The position numbers and the translations under genes were made by a program. A DNA stretch of 64,000 nucleotides, taken from contig JAIBBN010000001.1 in NCBI GenBank assembly GCA_019694655.1, positions 1 through 64,000 of the forward strand, given 5' to 3'. Of the stretch, positions 25,086 to 34,408 are shown piece by piece (the stretch's first letter is position 1; each line of letters starts with the position of its first letter). The notes below the pieces were generated by a model. That model saw only the letters and a list, made by a program, of their open reading frames with translations. It was not told the origin of the DNA and did no database searches. This stretch comes from Leptospirales bacterium (GTDB lineage: Bacteria; Spirochaetota; Leptospiria; Leptospirales; Leptonemataceae).

Positions 25086-26630
25086 CTAGCTTTTGGCCGC
25101 GACCATGAACGGCGTCAGCGTACGGTTTATCATTTTCTCCGTCGCTTTGATTGCCGCCTTGACCTGATCCGGATCCACGCCGCTGGTACGCAGGCTGCGA
25201 CCGTCTCCGCCGCGCTGCCAGGTAATAACTGCTTCTACCAGGGCATCCGTTTTTCCGCCCGGCGGAATCCGAACTTCATAGTCGGTTAACTGTGGCAGGG
25301 CAATGCCCAGCGATTGCAGGAGCGGAGTCAGAGCATTCATGAATGCATCGTAGCCGCCATCGCCCTCGGCGGCCCCTTGCAATTTTTGTCCGCGAAACTC
25401 GACGCTCAGCGTGGCTCGCGGGCGACCCTGCCAGGGCGTCTGTACTTCCGCATCTACAATGCGAAAACTCTGCTCGGTATCGAGACCAAAAAGATCCTGG
25501 ATCAAGAAGGGCAGATCGTCGGCGGATACCATTTTCTTCTGGTCGCCAAGTTGCTTGATGCGCTCCAGCAATGCTTGCTCCTGCTCGGCGGGCAGTTCGA
25601 TGCCAAGGGTCTTCAGGTTGTTGGTTATGGAAGCCTTGCCGGCCAGCTTGCCTAAGGCGTAAACTCGCTGGCGGCCAAAGCGCTCGGGCAGGATCGGATT
25701 GGCGTAGAGGTTATTCTTACGATCGCCGTCGGCATGGATGCCGGCAGTCTGCGTATAGACGTCCTGTCCAACAATTGGATAGTTTGCCTGCACGCGCTTG
25801 CCACTGAAAGTTTCCACCAGGCGCGAAGCTGCCATCATCGCTTTTTCGTCTACGCCGGTGCGGACGCCCAGCTTATCGTGGAGGGCGGTGACTACTGATT
25901 CCAGCGGGGAGTTTCCGGCGCGTTCGCCAAGCCCGTTCACAGCAACATGGACGCCAGCGGCGCCAGCGCGCACGGCCGCCAGACAATTTGCGGTCGCCAA
26001 TGCGTAGTCGTTGTGACCGTGAAAATCCACCTCAATTCCCGGATTGCGCTGCAAAGCGTCTTCAATGCCGGCATAGGTTTCCTCGGGCGCCAGGATGCCG
26101 AGCGTATCCGGCAACAAGAAGCGATGCACGTTCATTGATTTCAGAGCCCGCAACATCTCGCGGACATGTTCCGGCGAATGCAGCAGACCGTTGGACCAAT
26201 CCTCCAGATATACATTCACGCGCAGCCCCTGGTCGTGGGCAATGCCAATGGTCTTTTCGATATCGCTGAGGTGCTCGGCGACGGTCTTGCCCAGCTGCAG
26301 TCTACAGTGCCGCTCGCTACCCTTCGTCAGAAGATTGAGCACATGGCCGCCCGCCTGTCGGATCCAGTCCACAGAACGCCCGCCATCGACAAATCCGAGT
26401 ATTTCAACGCGCTGGTCCAGCCCTCGCTCGGCGGCCCAGCGAAATATGTCGCTTACCGCGTCAAGTTCGCCTGCCGACACGCGCGCTGAGGCAACCTCGA
26501 TACGGTCGACGCGAAGCTGCTCCAGAAGGATGCGCGCAATTTGCAGCTTCTCGAAGGCCGAAAAGCTGACGCCATCGGTCTGCTCGCCGTCGCGCAGCGT
26601 AGTATCCATTATTTCAATCGTATCGCGCAT
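25086..26630 (-). CDS. cimA: (R)-citramalate synthase
   Basis: 514 residues, close in length and sequence to the Leptospira interrogans enzyme. The TIM-barrel start MDTTLRDGEQTDGVSFS and HGHNDYALATAN belong to the isopropylmalate-synthase family. HADGD near residue 300 is a catalytic linker motif. The C-terminal about 130 residues form the LeuA-type allosteric domain, the site of isoleucine feedback in the L. interrogans enzyme. It condenses pyruvate and acetyl-CoA to citramalate, the threonine-independent route to isoleucine. The ATG has GGGAAG just upstream. No leader peptide was identified in the 183-bp divergent gap. Confidence 0.93.
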   Translation of the reverse strand: MRDTIEIMDTTLRDGEQTDGVSFSAFEKLQIARILLEQLRVDRIEVASARVSAGELDAVSDIFRWAAERGLDQRVEILGFVDGGRSVDWIRQAGGHVLNLLTKGSERHCRLQLGKTVAEHLSDIEKTIGIAHDQGLRVNVYLEDWSNGLLHSPEHVREMLRALKSMNVHRFLLPDTLGILAPEETYAGIEDALQRNPGIEVDFHGHNDYALATANCLAAVRAGAAGVHVAVNGLGERAGNSPLESVVTALHDKLGVRTGVDEKAMMAASRLVETFSGKRVQANYPIVGQDVYTQTAGIHADGDRKNNLYANPILPERFGRQRVYALGKLAGKASITNNLKTLGIELPAEQEQALLERIKQLGDQKKMVSADDLPFLIQDLFGLDTEQSFRIVDAEVQTPWQGRPRATLSVEFRGQKLQGAAEGDGGYDAFMNALTPLLQSLGIALPQLTDYEVRIPPGGKTDALVEAVITWQRGGDGRSLRTSGVDPDQVKAAIKATEKMINRTLTPFMVAAKS

Positions 26631-26813
26631 TCTTCCCTTCCGCGGGATGTCCAGCCGGAGGCTTCCTACTACAGTAATGTCGCAGGCCCTCTGCCGTAAA
26701 ACAAAAAGGCCCGTCCGTCACAATTTTGAGATTGGTTTCCTTCCAAAAAAAGGGGATAGAGAGAGCTTGCATCTGGCCGCCTGCGACGCCGAAACTGAAG
26801 ATAAGGCAATTCT

Positions 26814-27713
26814 GTGCGCGGCTCGAATCTAATCATCTCTCTGGCAGTGCTATTGGCCTGCCTGGCTGTTGCCGTCGCCTTCCGATTGACGCCAGGGCTC
26901 GTTGGAGGGTCGCCGGCCGATACACTCCTGGCATCCGGCGGCGAATCAAGCGGTGCGCGCTTTCATCTGGCGCCGGTGCTCTGCTTTCACAACGTCGACG
27001 GGCCTGGACCCTACGCTGTTACCAGACAGGAGTTTCGCGCCTACATGGAGTCGATTCGCCGCGCCGGCGTGCGCGTAATCGAGCTACGCACTCTATTCGA
27101 ACACGCCCGCCACAATCGGCTCTTCGACCATCCCTCGATTGTCATTACCATCGATGACGACTACAAAAACATTGCCCGGGTTGCGGCGCCCATTCTGCGC
27201 GAGTACGGCTATCCGGCCACTTTCTTCTTTTACATCTCGCAGATCGCTGACGATCCGCGGGAGGGCGCCAGCTGGGCCGACCTGCAGCGTATGCATCGCG
27301 AGGGATTTGATATTCAAAACCATTCCTGGACGCATACGCGCTTCGATCATCCCGCTGCAGGCGAAAGCGCTGCCGCCTACAGTGCGCGGGTGAATCGCGA
27401 AGTCGTACTCTCCCGTGAATCGCTGGAGCGCAACATTCCCGGGCTGAAAATCTGGACCTTTGCTTATCCCTTTGGTTACCACAGTCCTGATTTGCAAAGC
27501 CGCATCGATCGCGCCGGCTACGAATTGGTTCTAACTACGGACGCGCGCCCGGTTGACGTGACGCAGACCTTTCGGCCCATCTTTGATCGCTATACGATTC
27601 AGAAGCGTTTGGTGCGCGATCCCGACGCCATGTTTCGGCGGCAATTGACCTACGCTCTGAAGCCTTATAGCGCTGCCACAGCCCTGCAAGACAGCGAGCA
27701 GTCGCAACCTTGA
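26814..27713 (+). CDS. Polysaccharide deacetylase (NodB domain)
   Basis: 299 residues from a GTG at 26814 with AAGG upstream. One N-terminal hydrophobic segment (about 5-25) is a signal anchor or signal peptide. The NodB domain has motif 1 as VITIDDDYKN (Asp-Asp) and motif 2 as NHSWTH, with two metal-binding His. The C-terminal WTFAYPFGYHSPD corresponds to motif 3. It probably removes acetyl groups from an envelope polysaccharide or peptidoglycan. It is divergent from cimA; the hybrid kinase gene follows 43 bp downstream. Confidence 0.87.
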   Translation: MRGSNLIISLAVLLACLAVAVAFRLTPGLVGGSPADTLLASGGESSGARFHLAPVLCFHNVDGPGPYAVTRQEFRAYMESIRRAGVRVIELRTLFEHARHNRLFDHPSIVITIDDDYKNIARVAAPILREYGYPATFFFYISQIADDPREGASWADLQRMHREGFDIQNHSWTHTRFDHPAAGESAAAYSARVNREVVLSRESLERNIPGLKIWTFAYPFGYHSPDLQSRIDRAGYELVLTTDARPVDVTQTFRPIFDRYTIQKRLVRDPDAMFRRQLTYALKPYSAATALQDSEQSQP

Positions 27714-27756
27714 GCAGACGCCTCAACCGGAAAAGCGAATAGCGTTAGTGCAGAAG

Positions 27757-30195
27757 ATGCGAGGCCGACGACTCATACAAATCTGCGCGAGTGTTTGCTG
27801 GCTGGGATTGTTGAGCTTTGGCTGCTCTCCATTGCTGGCGAGGCCGACGACAGAATCCGATTGCATAGAACTGCAACGAGACCAGCGACCCCGGCTAGCA
27901 GGCGTCCTTCGTTACCGCGAAGACCAGCACAGCAGACAATCGGCGCCACTGGAAGAATCGGCGAATTTTGCGCCGCTGGATCGCGCGGCGCTGAATAGCG
28001 GCTTTCGCAGCGGCGCTACCTGGCTCTCGCTTTGTGTGCGCGCGGCAGAGGCCGGCGAATACCGACTAACGATTCGCAATTCCTTTCTGGAGACTGTGGA
28101 CTTTCTGGTTTTTCCTCCCGGGGCCCAGCAAACGCCGCAAATTGTGCATGCCGGGCTGCGCTCCCGTCGCAACGATCGAGTTCCGGCCCTGGACCTCGAT
28201 CTGCAGCGCGGCGAAGAGCGCCATATGCTGGTGCGCGTTGAATCGCGATCGCCCATTCGCGGATCCATCTCGCTCTTGCCGCGTCTCGTGGCGCAGCGCG
28301 AGTCGCGTATCGAAAACTACTTTTTCGGTTTGAGCCTGGGGCTTACGGGCGGCGTTGCGCTATGGACCATTCTGCTGGCGCTTCGCGCACGCATTGAAGG
28401 CGGCTTCTGGTTCTTGATATTTCTCTTGCTGTTTGGAATTTATCGCAGCTTTTATCAAGGCTTCCCTTTGCTCTTAAGCGATTCATCCATTTTACGTCAG
28501 GAGTATTTGCGGCTGTCCATTGCCCTGGCCCTTGGATCGCTGCTCAGCCTGGCTCGTTGGCAGCTCATGTTTCTGGACCTCGAGCGAATCTCGGCTGTTG
28601 CGGCGCGCATTGTCGGCGCTCTATTCTGGACCTCGATTGCTCTATTGTTATTCAACCTGTTGCAACCCTACACGGCAAATCGAATCGTCTACATCTGGGC
28701 TACAGCCGCGCCCGTCGCTGCCAGCCTGGCTGCGTGGCTTTACTGGCGCGGCGGCGGAGATCACGGCCGCTCCTTCTTTCTGGCCAGCATTGTGACCATG
28801 GGTCTCTCGCTGTACTTTGTTCTGACCAATATCGGTTTCGCTCGCCAGAGTCTGCTCTCCGACCTGGCCATCGAGGCGGCGACGCTGGTCCAGGCGGCCA
28901 TCATCGCGATCATGATGGGGGATCGGATGCGCCGCTTGCAGACGCTTCGGCAGCACGAGCTGGAGCGCGAGGTAAGCGCGCGCACCGAGGCGCTGGCCGT
29001 CGAAGTCAATGAGCGGGTTGCAGCGCAGCGACGTGCGGAAGAGGCGGCGCGATCTCAAGCTCGCTTTCTGGCTAACATGTCTCACGAGATTCGCACGCCG
29101 ATGAATTCCATCCTGGGCATGGTTGAGCTGCTGCAAGAAACGACGCTCAGCGAGGAACAGAAGCGCTATGTTGAGGCGGTGCGCGGCGGCGGCAGCGCTT
29201 TGCTGCGCATTCTCAACGATGTCCTGGACATTTCGCGCATCGAGGCCGGGCGCATGGAAGTTCAGCCGGAGGAGGTAGACCTCAGGAAAATCATTCCAGC
29301 TCTGGCCACCATGCACGAGGCGGCATTTCGAGCGCGGCGCATAGGGCTTGAAGTTCATTTTGACGCGGACGCTCCGGGTAGCCTGGTTACGGACCCGGGG
29401 AGGCTGGGGCAGATTCTGATCAATCTGTTGAACAATGCTCTCAAATTTACGGAGCGCGGCGCCGTGTCGCTCCGCGTTTCAATGGCAGAAAGGAAGGGCG
29501 CGCCAGCCGCTGCCATCGCCGTAAGCGATACCGGCGAAGGCATCTCCGTCGAAATGCAGACTAGAATTTTTGAGCGTTTTCAGCAGGGGGCGGGCGAACC
29601 GCGCGGCGGCGCCGGCCTGGGTCTATCGATTGCCCGCGAGCTAACCGCCTTGCTTGGCGGCGAGCTTGAACTAAAAAGCGAGCCGGGAAAAGGCAGCGTC
29701 TTTACCCTTTGTCTGCCTCTGGCCTGGCAGGGGCGGGGCGGCGCCCTGCAGGCCTCCGCGGTTTCTCTTGCTGGTAATGATGCCAGCCTGCTCCAGGGGC
29801 GCCGCATTCTGATTGTCGACGATGCGGTAGACAATCGCGCCCTGTTCAGTCGCTTCCTTGAAAAATGCGGAGCGGAGTGCGTTCTGGCCAGCGATGGCGA
29901 AGAAGCCCTTCAGGCGCTGCTTGCGCAGCGCATCGATCTGGCGCTGATGGATCTGCAAATGCCGGGCATGGACGGATTTGAATGCCTCAGCCGATTGCGC
30001 GAACTGCAGAGGTCCGGCAGCATTGCGCCGCTGCCGGTGCTGGCAATCACCGCCTTTGCCATGGGCGATGAGTACGAACGCGCGAAGCGCAGCGATTTTC
30101 AGGAAATACTTACCAAGCCAACCCCGCGCGTCGCCCTTGTCTCCGCTGTGCATCATGCTCTGCGCGGCGCCAGCGCAGCGTCGCCGGGCGCTTGA
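27757..30195 (+). CDS. 7TMR-DISM hybrid histidine kinase with receiver domain
   Basis: 812 residues from the ATG at 27757; a GTG three codons earlier is possible. A signal peptide is followed by an extracytoplasmic 7TMR-DISM sensor (about 35-170), seven membrane helices (about 185-395) and a short coiled coil. The HisKA domain has phosphoacceptor His in NMSHEIRTPMNSILG, and the HATPase has NLLNNALKFTE, SDTGEGIS and GGAGLGLSIA. A C-terminal receiver has Asp in ALMDLQMPGMDGFE and Lys in ILTKPT. 7TMR-DISM sensors bind carbohydrate-like or other small ligands outside the membrane. No partner regulator is adjacent. Confidence 0.9.
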   Translation: MRGRRLIQICASVCWLGLLSFGCSPLLARPTTESDCIELQRDQRPRLAGVLRYREDQHSRQSAPLEESANFAPLDRAALNSGFRSGATWLSLCVRAAEAGEYRLTIRNSFLETVDFLVFPPGAQQTPQIVHAGLRSRRNDRVPALDLDLQRGEERHMLVRVESRSPIRGSISLLPRLVAQRESRIENYFFGLSLGLTGGVALWTILLALRARIEGGFWFLIFLLLFGIYRSFYQGFPLLLSDSSILRQEYLRLSIALALGSLLSLARWQLMFLDLERISAVAARIVGALFWTSIALLLFNLLQPYTANRIVYIWATAAPVAASLAAWLYWRGGGDHGRSFFLASIVTMGLSLYFVLTNIGFARQSLLSDLAIEAATLVQAAIIAIMMGDRMRRLQTLRQHELEREVSARTEALAVEVNERVAAQRRAEEAARSQARFLANMSHEIRTPMNSILGMVELLQETTLSEEQKRYVEAVRGGGSALLRILNDVLDISRIEAGRMEVQPEEVDLRKIIPALATMHEAAFRARRIGLEVHFDADAPGSLVTDPGRLGQILINLLNNALKFTERGAVSLRVSMAERKGAPAAAIAVSDTGEGISVEMQTRIFERFQQGAGEPRGGAGLGLSIARELTALLGGELELKSEPGKGSVFTLCLPLAWQGRGGALQASAVSLAGNDASLLQGRRILIVDDAVDNRALFSRFLEKCGAECVLASDGEEALQALLAQRIDLALMDLQMPGMDGFECLSRLRELQRSGSIAPLPVLAITAFAMGDEYERAKRSDFQEILTKPTPRVALVSAVHHALRGASAASPGA

Positions 30196-30206
30196 GCGCC
30201 ACGCTG

Positions 30207-31232
30207 CTATTCGCCACGACTGGTGCGGGCCAATGATTCGGCAATTTGCCGTCGACGTTCAATTTCGCGGCGACCATGGCGGAGGAAGAAGGGGTCTTCA
30301 GGATGGGCCAGCAATCGCCCGTACTGCTCTACGGCTACTGCGTAGTCTCGCTCTTCAATAGCGATCTGCGCCAGATAAAGATGCAGCTCGCGATTGTAGC
30401 CGGTCTTCTCCTGTCCGTCTAGCTCGACCGTCTCAATGCTCTCCAGAATGACGCGCGCGCTGGGCCAATCCCGGCGTCGCATGGCCAGGCGCGCCAGGCC
30501 CAATCGAGCATCGACGCTATCCGGCATCAGGCGCTGGACCAGCACATAGTAACGTTCGGCTTGCGTTGGCTGATCTTTCTCCAGGTAGAAATCGCCCAGC
30601 GCGATCAGCGGTCTCAAATCGCCGGGGTCGCGCCTGGCTGCTTCGCGATAGGAAGCGATGGCTGCCTGCTCCTCGCCGGCCAGTTCATAGGCCTGCGCCA
30701 GATAGTAGTGCGCCGCCGCCAGGCGCGGCAGCAGGGCGCGAGCGCGCCGCAAGCGACTGATCGCCTTCTGCGGCTGGTTGAGAATCAGATAAAGACGACC
30801 GGCATTGAAGGCGAAGGGAAAAAAGTGGGCGTCCTGGCGCAGGCCATTTTCCAGCGATGCCGCAGCTTGTTGCAACAGGTCTTTGCTGGCAAGGTCGACG
30901 GCGCCCAGTTGTTCGACCAGACGATTGTTGAAGCTTCCCGGATTGGTCTCTAGGCCGCCTGACTGCACTACGCGAAACCAGCGCGAATCAGGGGGCTCGC
31001 CCTGCCAGCGTGCGCCTCGACAGATAACAAAATCGCGCCCATCGAGCAGGAAGGTTCCCGCTGTCGCCTGTTCGCCAGGGGCAAGGTCAAGCGGCCGGAC
31101 CAGGGTGTCAGCATCAGGCTCATCGCTGGAAAGACTCTGTGCGGCAGCAACGTGTATGGCGCAGAGAAGCAGGCTCGATGCTAGAAGCAGTGGCGCGGCG
31201 CCAGATCGGAACAGGCGGGAGGGTACGCTCAT
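30207..31232 (-). CDS. Secreted TPR-repeat protein
   Basis: 341 residues. The N-terminal signal peptide ends at about residue 31 (HVAAAQS). A short strand-rich region follows (residues 40-90), then at least five TPR units from about residue 115 to 320. One example is AAHYYLAQAYELAGEEQAAI. It is a periplasmic protein-protein interaction scaffold; the partner is not visible. It converges on the hybrid kinase gene (11 bp apart) and is divergent from the CsgG-like lipoprotein gene. Confidence 0.8.
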   Translation of the reverse strand: MSVPSRLFRSGAAPLLLASSLLLCAIHVAAAQSLSSDEPDADTLVRPLDLAPGEQATAGTFLLDGRDFVICRGARWQGEPPDSRWFRVVQSGGLETNPGSFNNRLVEQLGAVDLASKDLLQQAAASLENGLRQDAHFFPFAFNAGRLYLILNQPQKAISRLRRARALLPRLAAAHYYLAQAYELAGEEQAAIASYREAARRDPGDLRPLIALGDFYLEKDQPTQAERYYVLVQRLMPDSVDARLGLARLAMRRRDWPSARVILESIETVELDGQEKTGYNRELHLYLAQIAIEERDYAVAVEQYGRLLAHPEDPFFLRHGRREIERRRQIAESLARTSRGE

Positions 31233-31241
31233 AGATCTCTT

Positions 31242-31275
31242 CTTATATATTTCGGCAAATTGGAGAACCGGTCAA
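31242..31275 (-). promoter_or_regulatory. Candidate promoter of the TPR gene
   Basis: On the minus strand TTGACC (31275-31270) is followed by an AT-rich ATATATAAG block (31250-31242) 19-22 nt further on. The block lies only 9-18 nt before the ATG at 31232, so the leader would be very short. The exact -10 hexamer is ambiguous. Confidence 0.35.
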
Positions 31276-31331
31276 GCCCGCGCGGCGTCAAAAAGGCTTG
31301 TCCGCACTTTTATGCGAGGGAAGAAGGAACC

Positions 31332-32012
31332 ATGCCTGTCAAGCTTCAGCATCTTACGATCTGCCTGCTGTTGTCGTCGCCGTTACTTTTGCCGGCCTGC
31401 TTGCTGACTCCGGAGCCCACGCAGTATGAGACGGTGGAAAGCAGCATAGAGCCGCCAATTGCGCCGCCTGGCACGCCGCGCGTCAAAGTGGCGCTGATCA
31501 ATTTTCGCAACCTGACCAACCGCGACTTCCTGGTATCGCCGGCTACGGCACAACTGACCACGCTGATGTTTCGCAGCGGCTATTTTGATGTGATTGAGCC
31601 CTCGCTGGTTGATTCTGTGATTCGCAATCAGCAGGATATCACGCCTGAGAAACTGGCCATTTTACAAGAGCGCTTCGGAGCGCAGTACTTTCTCACCGGG
31701 ACCTTGACCAACTTTGAAATACGGGAGCAAAAGTCGGGTTGGTGCGTACTGTTCTTTCTCGCCCAGCGACAGAGCCGCGAGTACATTGTCGAAACGGGAA
31801 TCGACTACCGGCTGGTCTCCGTGCCCGATGCAAGGCTGCTGGATGCCGATTCGATCGAGAATCGTCGCACCGATTCGTCCGGCGCAGCGCACGTACTGTT
31901 CATTGGCGGCGGCACGGAAACTCGCGTCCTGCAGTCCAGCGGCGGTCAGCTCTTGCGCTACGCGATGCGTGATCTGGTCGAGCGAATGGTTCAGCGGATT
32001 CCACGTAACTGA
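31332..32012 (+). CDS. CsgG-like lipoprotein 1
   Basis: 226 residues from the ATG at 31332, with AAGGA just upstream. The signal peptide ends in the lipobox LLPAC. The mature part begins with an unstructured Pro/Glu-rich stretch, then VKVALINFRNLTNRDFL, SGYFDVIEPSLVDSVI and GAQYFLTGTLTNFEI. This is the alternating pattern of CsgG and related outer-membrane assembly proteins. It lacks the CsgG transmembrane hairpins that I can recognise. The next gene, 11 bp downstream, encodes a related protein, so the two may form one complex. Confidence 0.68.
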   Translation: MPVKLQHLTICLLLSSPLLLPACLLTPEPTQYETVESSIEPPIAPPGTPRVKVALINFRNLTNRDFLVSPATAQLTTLMFRSGYFDVIEPSLVDSVIRNQQDITPEKLAILQERFGAQYFLTGTLTNFEIREQKSGWCVLFFLAQRQSREYIVETGIDYRLVSVPDARLLDADSIENRRTDSSGAAHVLFIGGGTETRVLQSSGGQLLRYAMRDLVERMVQRIPRN

Positions 32013-32023
32013 GCAGGGCCGTG

Positions 32024-33025
32024 ATGGAAGCCCTGGCTCGGCGCGGTCTGTCTGTACTGCTTTTGCTGCTCTCTGCTTGCGCTTCGGCGGCGGATACAAG
32101 CTATGAGCAACTGGAGGCCGAGGTTCAAGCTCAGCCGCCGGTCCCTGAGTCGTATCGCAAGTTGCGCGTTTTCGTTGCCGACTTCAGCAATTCCGCTAAC
32201 ATAGAAAGCTTCTCCATCCTCCCGGATGGAGACTATACCGGGCTCGTCCTGGACCGCGGGCAGAAGCCGGGCGGCCTTCAGGCCCCGCCTGCATCCGCCG
32301 GGAGTGCGCCGGCCACAGGCAGTGAGACGAACGATGCAGCAGAGCCTCCGACCAGCGCCGGACCGGAGAGCGAACAGACGCCGGCCAGGCAGGATGCGGC
32401 GCTGATCCTGCGTGAAACCATGGAAACGGAGCTATTTCAATCGGGTCGTTTTGAGATCGTACCAACTTTTGCCATGCAGGCTGCTATGCATACTGCGCAG
32501 GCGGAAGGACTCGATGCGGCGCAGGCAATGCTACGAGCCGCACACACGCTCCACATTGACTTGATCGTACTTGGCGACCTGACTGATTTCGAGATTCGCA
32601 ACGAACGCAGTTACTGGAAGGTTCCGCTCTGGGCAATCGTCCTCGTCGGATCATTTTTTATTCGCAATGACGATTTGCGCAACCACGTCTGGTCCGCTTT
32701 GCTACGCGCCGCTTTCTGGGTTCCGCTCAACTCGCCCTTCTGGGGCTACGGTCTGGAATGGGAAAATCTGGAACTGATCGTTGATATGGGTCTTGATGTT
32801 CGCGCCATCGACCCCAACAACGGTGTTGTTCAGTTTTCCGATTCGTTGTCCATTTCACGCAAAGATCGGGTGAAGAACCTGAATCTTTTGATCTGGGCCT
32901 CCGACAACAGCGTGCGCATCACCCGGTCCAACGCCGGACGCCAAATGCGCTTCGGCGCCCGCGAAATGGCCGTGCGCCTATCGCGTTTTGCCGAAGCCCA
33001 ACAAGGATTGCACTCCGGACTCTGA
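32024..33025 (+). CDS. CsgG-like lipoprotein 2 with low-complexity insert
   Basis: 333 residues from the ATG at 32024; a GTG directly before it is an alternative. The lipobox is LLSAC. It shares with its neighbour the LRVFVADFSN start, an SGRFEIVPTFAMQAAM segment and IDLIVLGDLTDFEIRNERSYW. A Pro/Ala/Gly/Glu-rich insert of about 55 residues (80-135) separates the first strand from the rest. A hydrophobic stretch (VPLWAIVLVGSFF) sits where the first protein has its LFFLAQ segment. The pair probably arose by duplication and may act together at the outer membrane. Confidence 0.65.
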   Translation: MEALARRGLSVLLLLLSACASAADTSYEQLEAEVQAQPPVPESYRKLRVFVADFSNSANIESFSILPDGDYTGLVLDRGQKPGGLQAPPASAGSAPATGSETNDAAEPPTSAGPESEQTPARQDAALILRETMETELFQSGRFEIVPTFAMQAAMHTAQAEGLDAAQAMLRAAHTLHIDLIVLGDLTDFEIRNERSYWKVPLWAIVLVGSFFIRNDDLRNHVWSALLRAAFWVPLNSPFWGYGLEWENLELIVDMGLDVRAIDPNNGVVQFSDSLSISRKDRVKNLNLLIWASDNSVRITRSNAGRQMRFGAREMAVRLSRFAEAQQGLHSGL

Positions 33026-33029
33026 ATTG

Positions 33030-33083
33030 CGGCCCGCGCCGCTGGCGGACAGAGTAGAGTCCGGGAAGCGAAGCAGCGGGCCG
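33030..33083. terminator. Long-loop inverted repeat between convergent genes
   Basis: CGGCCCGC (33030-33037) pairs with GCGGGCCG (33076-33083). It fills almost the whole gap between the stops at 33025 and 33088. A bidirectional terminator is plausible from position, but the 38-nt loop and lack of T-runs make it uncertain. Confidence 0.3.
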
Positions 33084-33087
33084 TCGC

Positions 33088-33456
33088 TTAAAATGGACGG
33101 TAGATGCCCAGGTAGGCGGCCAGCGCAGCAATCAGCGGCAAAGCAAACAGCAGGGCTTTTGCCAGCGAAGCTTTACGGCCGGCCATCGCCAGCGCGCCGC
33201 CGAGGAGCAGCCACAGTACTATTTTCAACCACGCCCAGAGCGGCGGCATTCCGCCAAGGCCCAGTTTATGCAACATGCCAAAGCCGCTGACAATCAGGAG
33301 CGCCAGGCCAATGCCGTGCAAGAGTGCAATCGGTCGACGCCAGGCGTTGTTGGCTTTTTGGCCGCCATTGATTGTAAACAGCGCCACGCCTCCGAGGGCC
33401 GCGCAGACGCCGACGACAGAGGCAATGTGCAAGATACGGTAGACTTCCAGATCCAT
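33088..33456 (-). CDS. Small four-helix membrane protein
   Basis: 122 residues from the ATG at 33456, which has AGGA 7 nt upstream; ten further upstream residues look non-coding. Four hydrophobic helices fill nearly the whole protein. The first starts LEVYRILHIASVVGVCAALG, and a His also sits in the second helix (ALLHGIGLALL). The pattern resembles small haem- or quinone-associated membrane proteins, but no family is certain. It is divergent from the TANGO2-type gene. Confidence 0.6.
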   Translation of the reverse strand: MDLEVYRILHIASVVGVCAALGGVALFTINGGQKANNAWRRPIALLHGIGLALLIVSGFGMLHKLGLGGMPPLWAWLKIVLWLLLGGALAMAGRKASLAKALLFALPLIAALAAYLGIYRPF

Positions 33457-33586
33457 GGGCATTCCTACTGTCGGCGCGGGGTCCAAGCGTCAAACCAAGC
33501 AAGGGCGCATCTCAAAAAAAGAAACCAGTGCACAGCGCCAGCGACCAAAATAGGCAGGCGCAGTCGCTGGGCCTCGAAGCAAAGAA

Positions 33587-34408
33587 ATGTGTCTGATCTT
33601 CGTTTCCCATGATCCAGAAGGGCCCTGGCCGCTGGTCGTGGCCGCCAATCGTGACGAGTTTTTCGCTCGCCCCGCGCTGGCTGCGGATTTCTGGACCTCA
33701 GACCCTGGGATTCTGGGCGGACGTGATTTGAAAGAGGGCGGGGGCTGGCTTGCGCTACGGCGCGACGGCCGTTTTGCCTGTGTCACCAACTATCGTGATC
33801 CACAACTGCACAAAGATGGAAGAAAATCGCGCGGGGCTATTGTAGCCAATCTACTCCGGTCAAAGGATTCGCTTTCGTCGCTGCTGAGTGCACTGCGCGC
33901 CGAGCGCCGCGAATACAACGCGTTCAACCTGCTGGCAGGGGAGGGCGATGCCCTCTGGTTTTACGGCAGCGAAGATGATGATTTGCGCAAATTGACGCCT
34001 GGCCTTTACGGATTGAGCAATGCCAGTCTGGATACGCCGTGGCCAAAAGTTGAGCACGGCAAAGCGGAGATGGCGCTTGCGCTGCAGGCTGCCAGCGTCG
34101 GGCAGGGCGGGCCCCTGGAGTCCAATCGCCTCGCCTTACGTTCCGCATTGCTAACTTTACTCTCCAATGAACAGCGCGCGGCAGACTCGGAGCTGCCTGG
34201 AACCGGAATTCCGCTGGAGGCTGAAAGGGCCCTGTCTGCCCGTTTCATTCGCCTGCCGGGCTATGGTACGCGGGCCAGCACGACCGTGATCAAGGGCGAC
34301 GGTCGTCTCGAGTTTTTTGAACGCAGCTTCGACGCCGATGGCAAGATCAGTGATGAACGCCGCCACGAACTGCAATCTTCGGCGACGGCCTTCAGACCCG
34401 GTCGTTGA
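33587..34408 (+). CDS. TANGO2/NRDE-family protein
   Basis: 273 residues. The N-terminal Cys2 (MCLIFVS), the namesake ANRDEFFARP motif and SRGAIVANLL are diagnostic of the NRDE (TANGO2) family, an Ntn-hydrolase-like fold. Cellular roles proposed for the family include haem trafficking and lipid homeostasis; the bacterial role is not settled. There is no signal peptide, so it is cytoplasmic. Its 3' end overlaps the convergent oxoprolinase gene by 17 bp. Confidence 0.85.
   Translation: MCLIFVSHDPEGPWPLVVAANRDEFFARPALAADFWTSDPGILGGRDLKEGGGWLALRRDGRFACVTNYRDPQLHKDGRKSRGAIVANLLRSKDSLSSLLSALRAERREYNAFNLLAGEGDALWFYGSEDDDLRKLTPGLYGLSNASLDTPWPKVEHGKAEMALALQAASVGQGGPLESNRLALRSALLTLLSNEQRAADSELPGTGIPLEAERALSARFIRLPGYGTRASTTVIKGDGRLEFFERSFDADGKISDERRHELQSSATAFRPGR

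Noticed and set aside
26631-26813. Leader-peptide attenuator or T-box before cimA
   Set aside because: No run of isoleucine or leucine codons and no T-box sequence was found. A T-rich stretch exists but without a convincing preceding stem.
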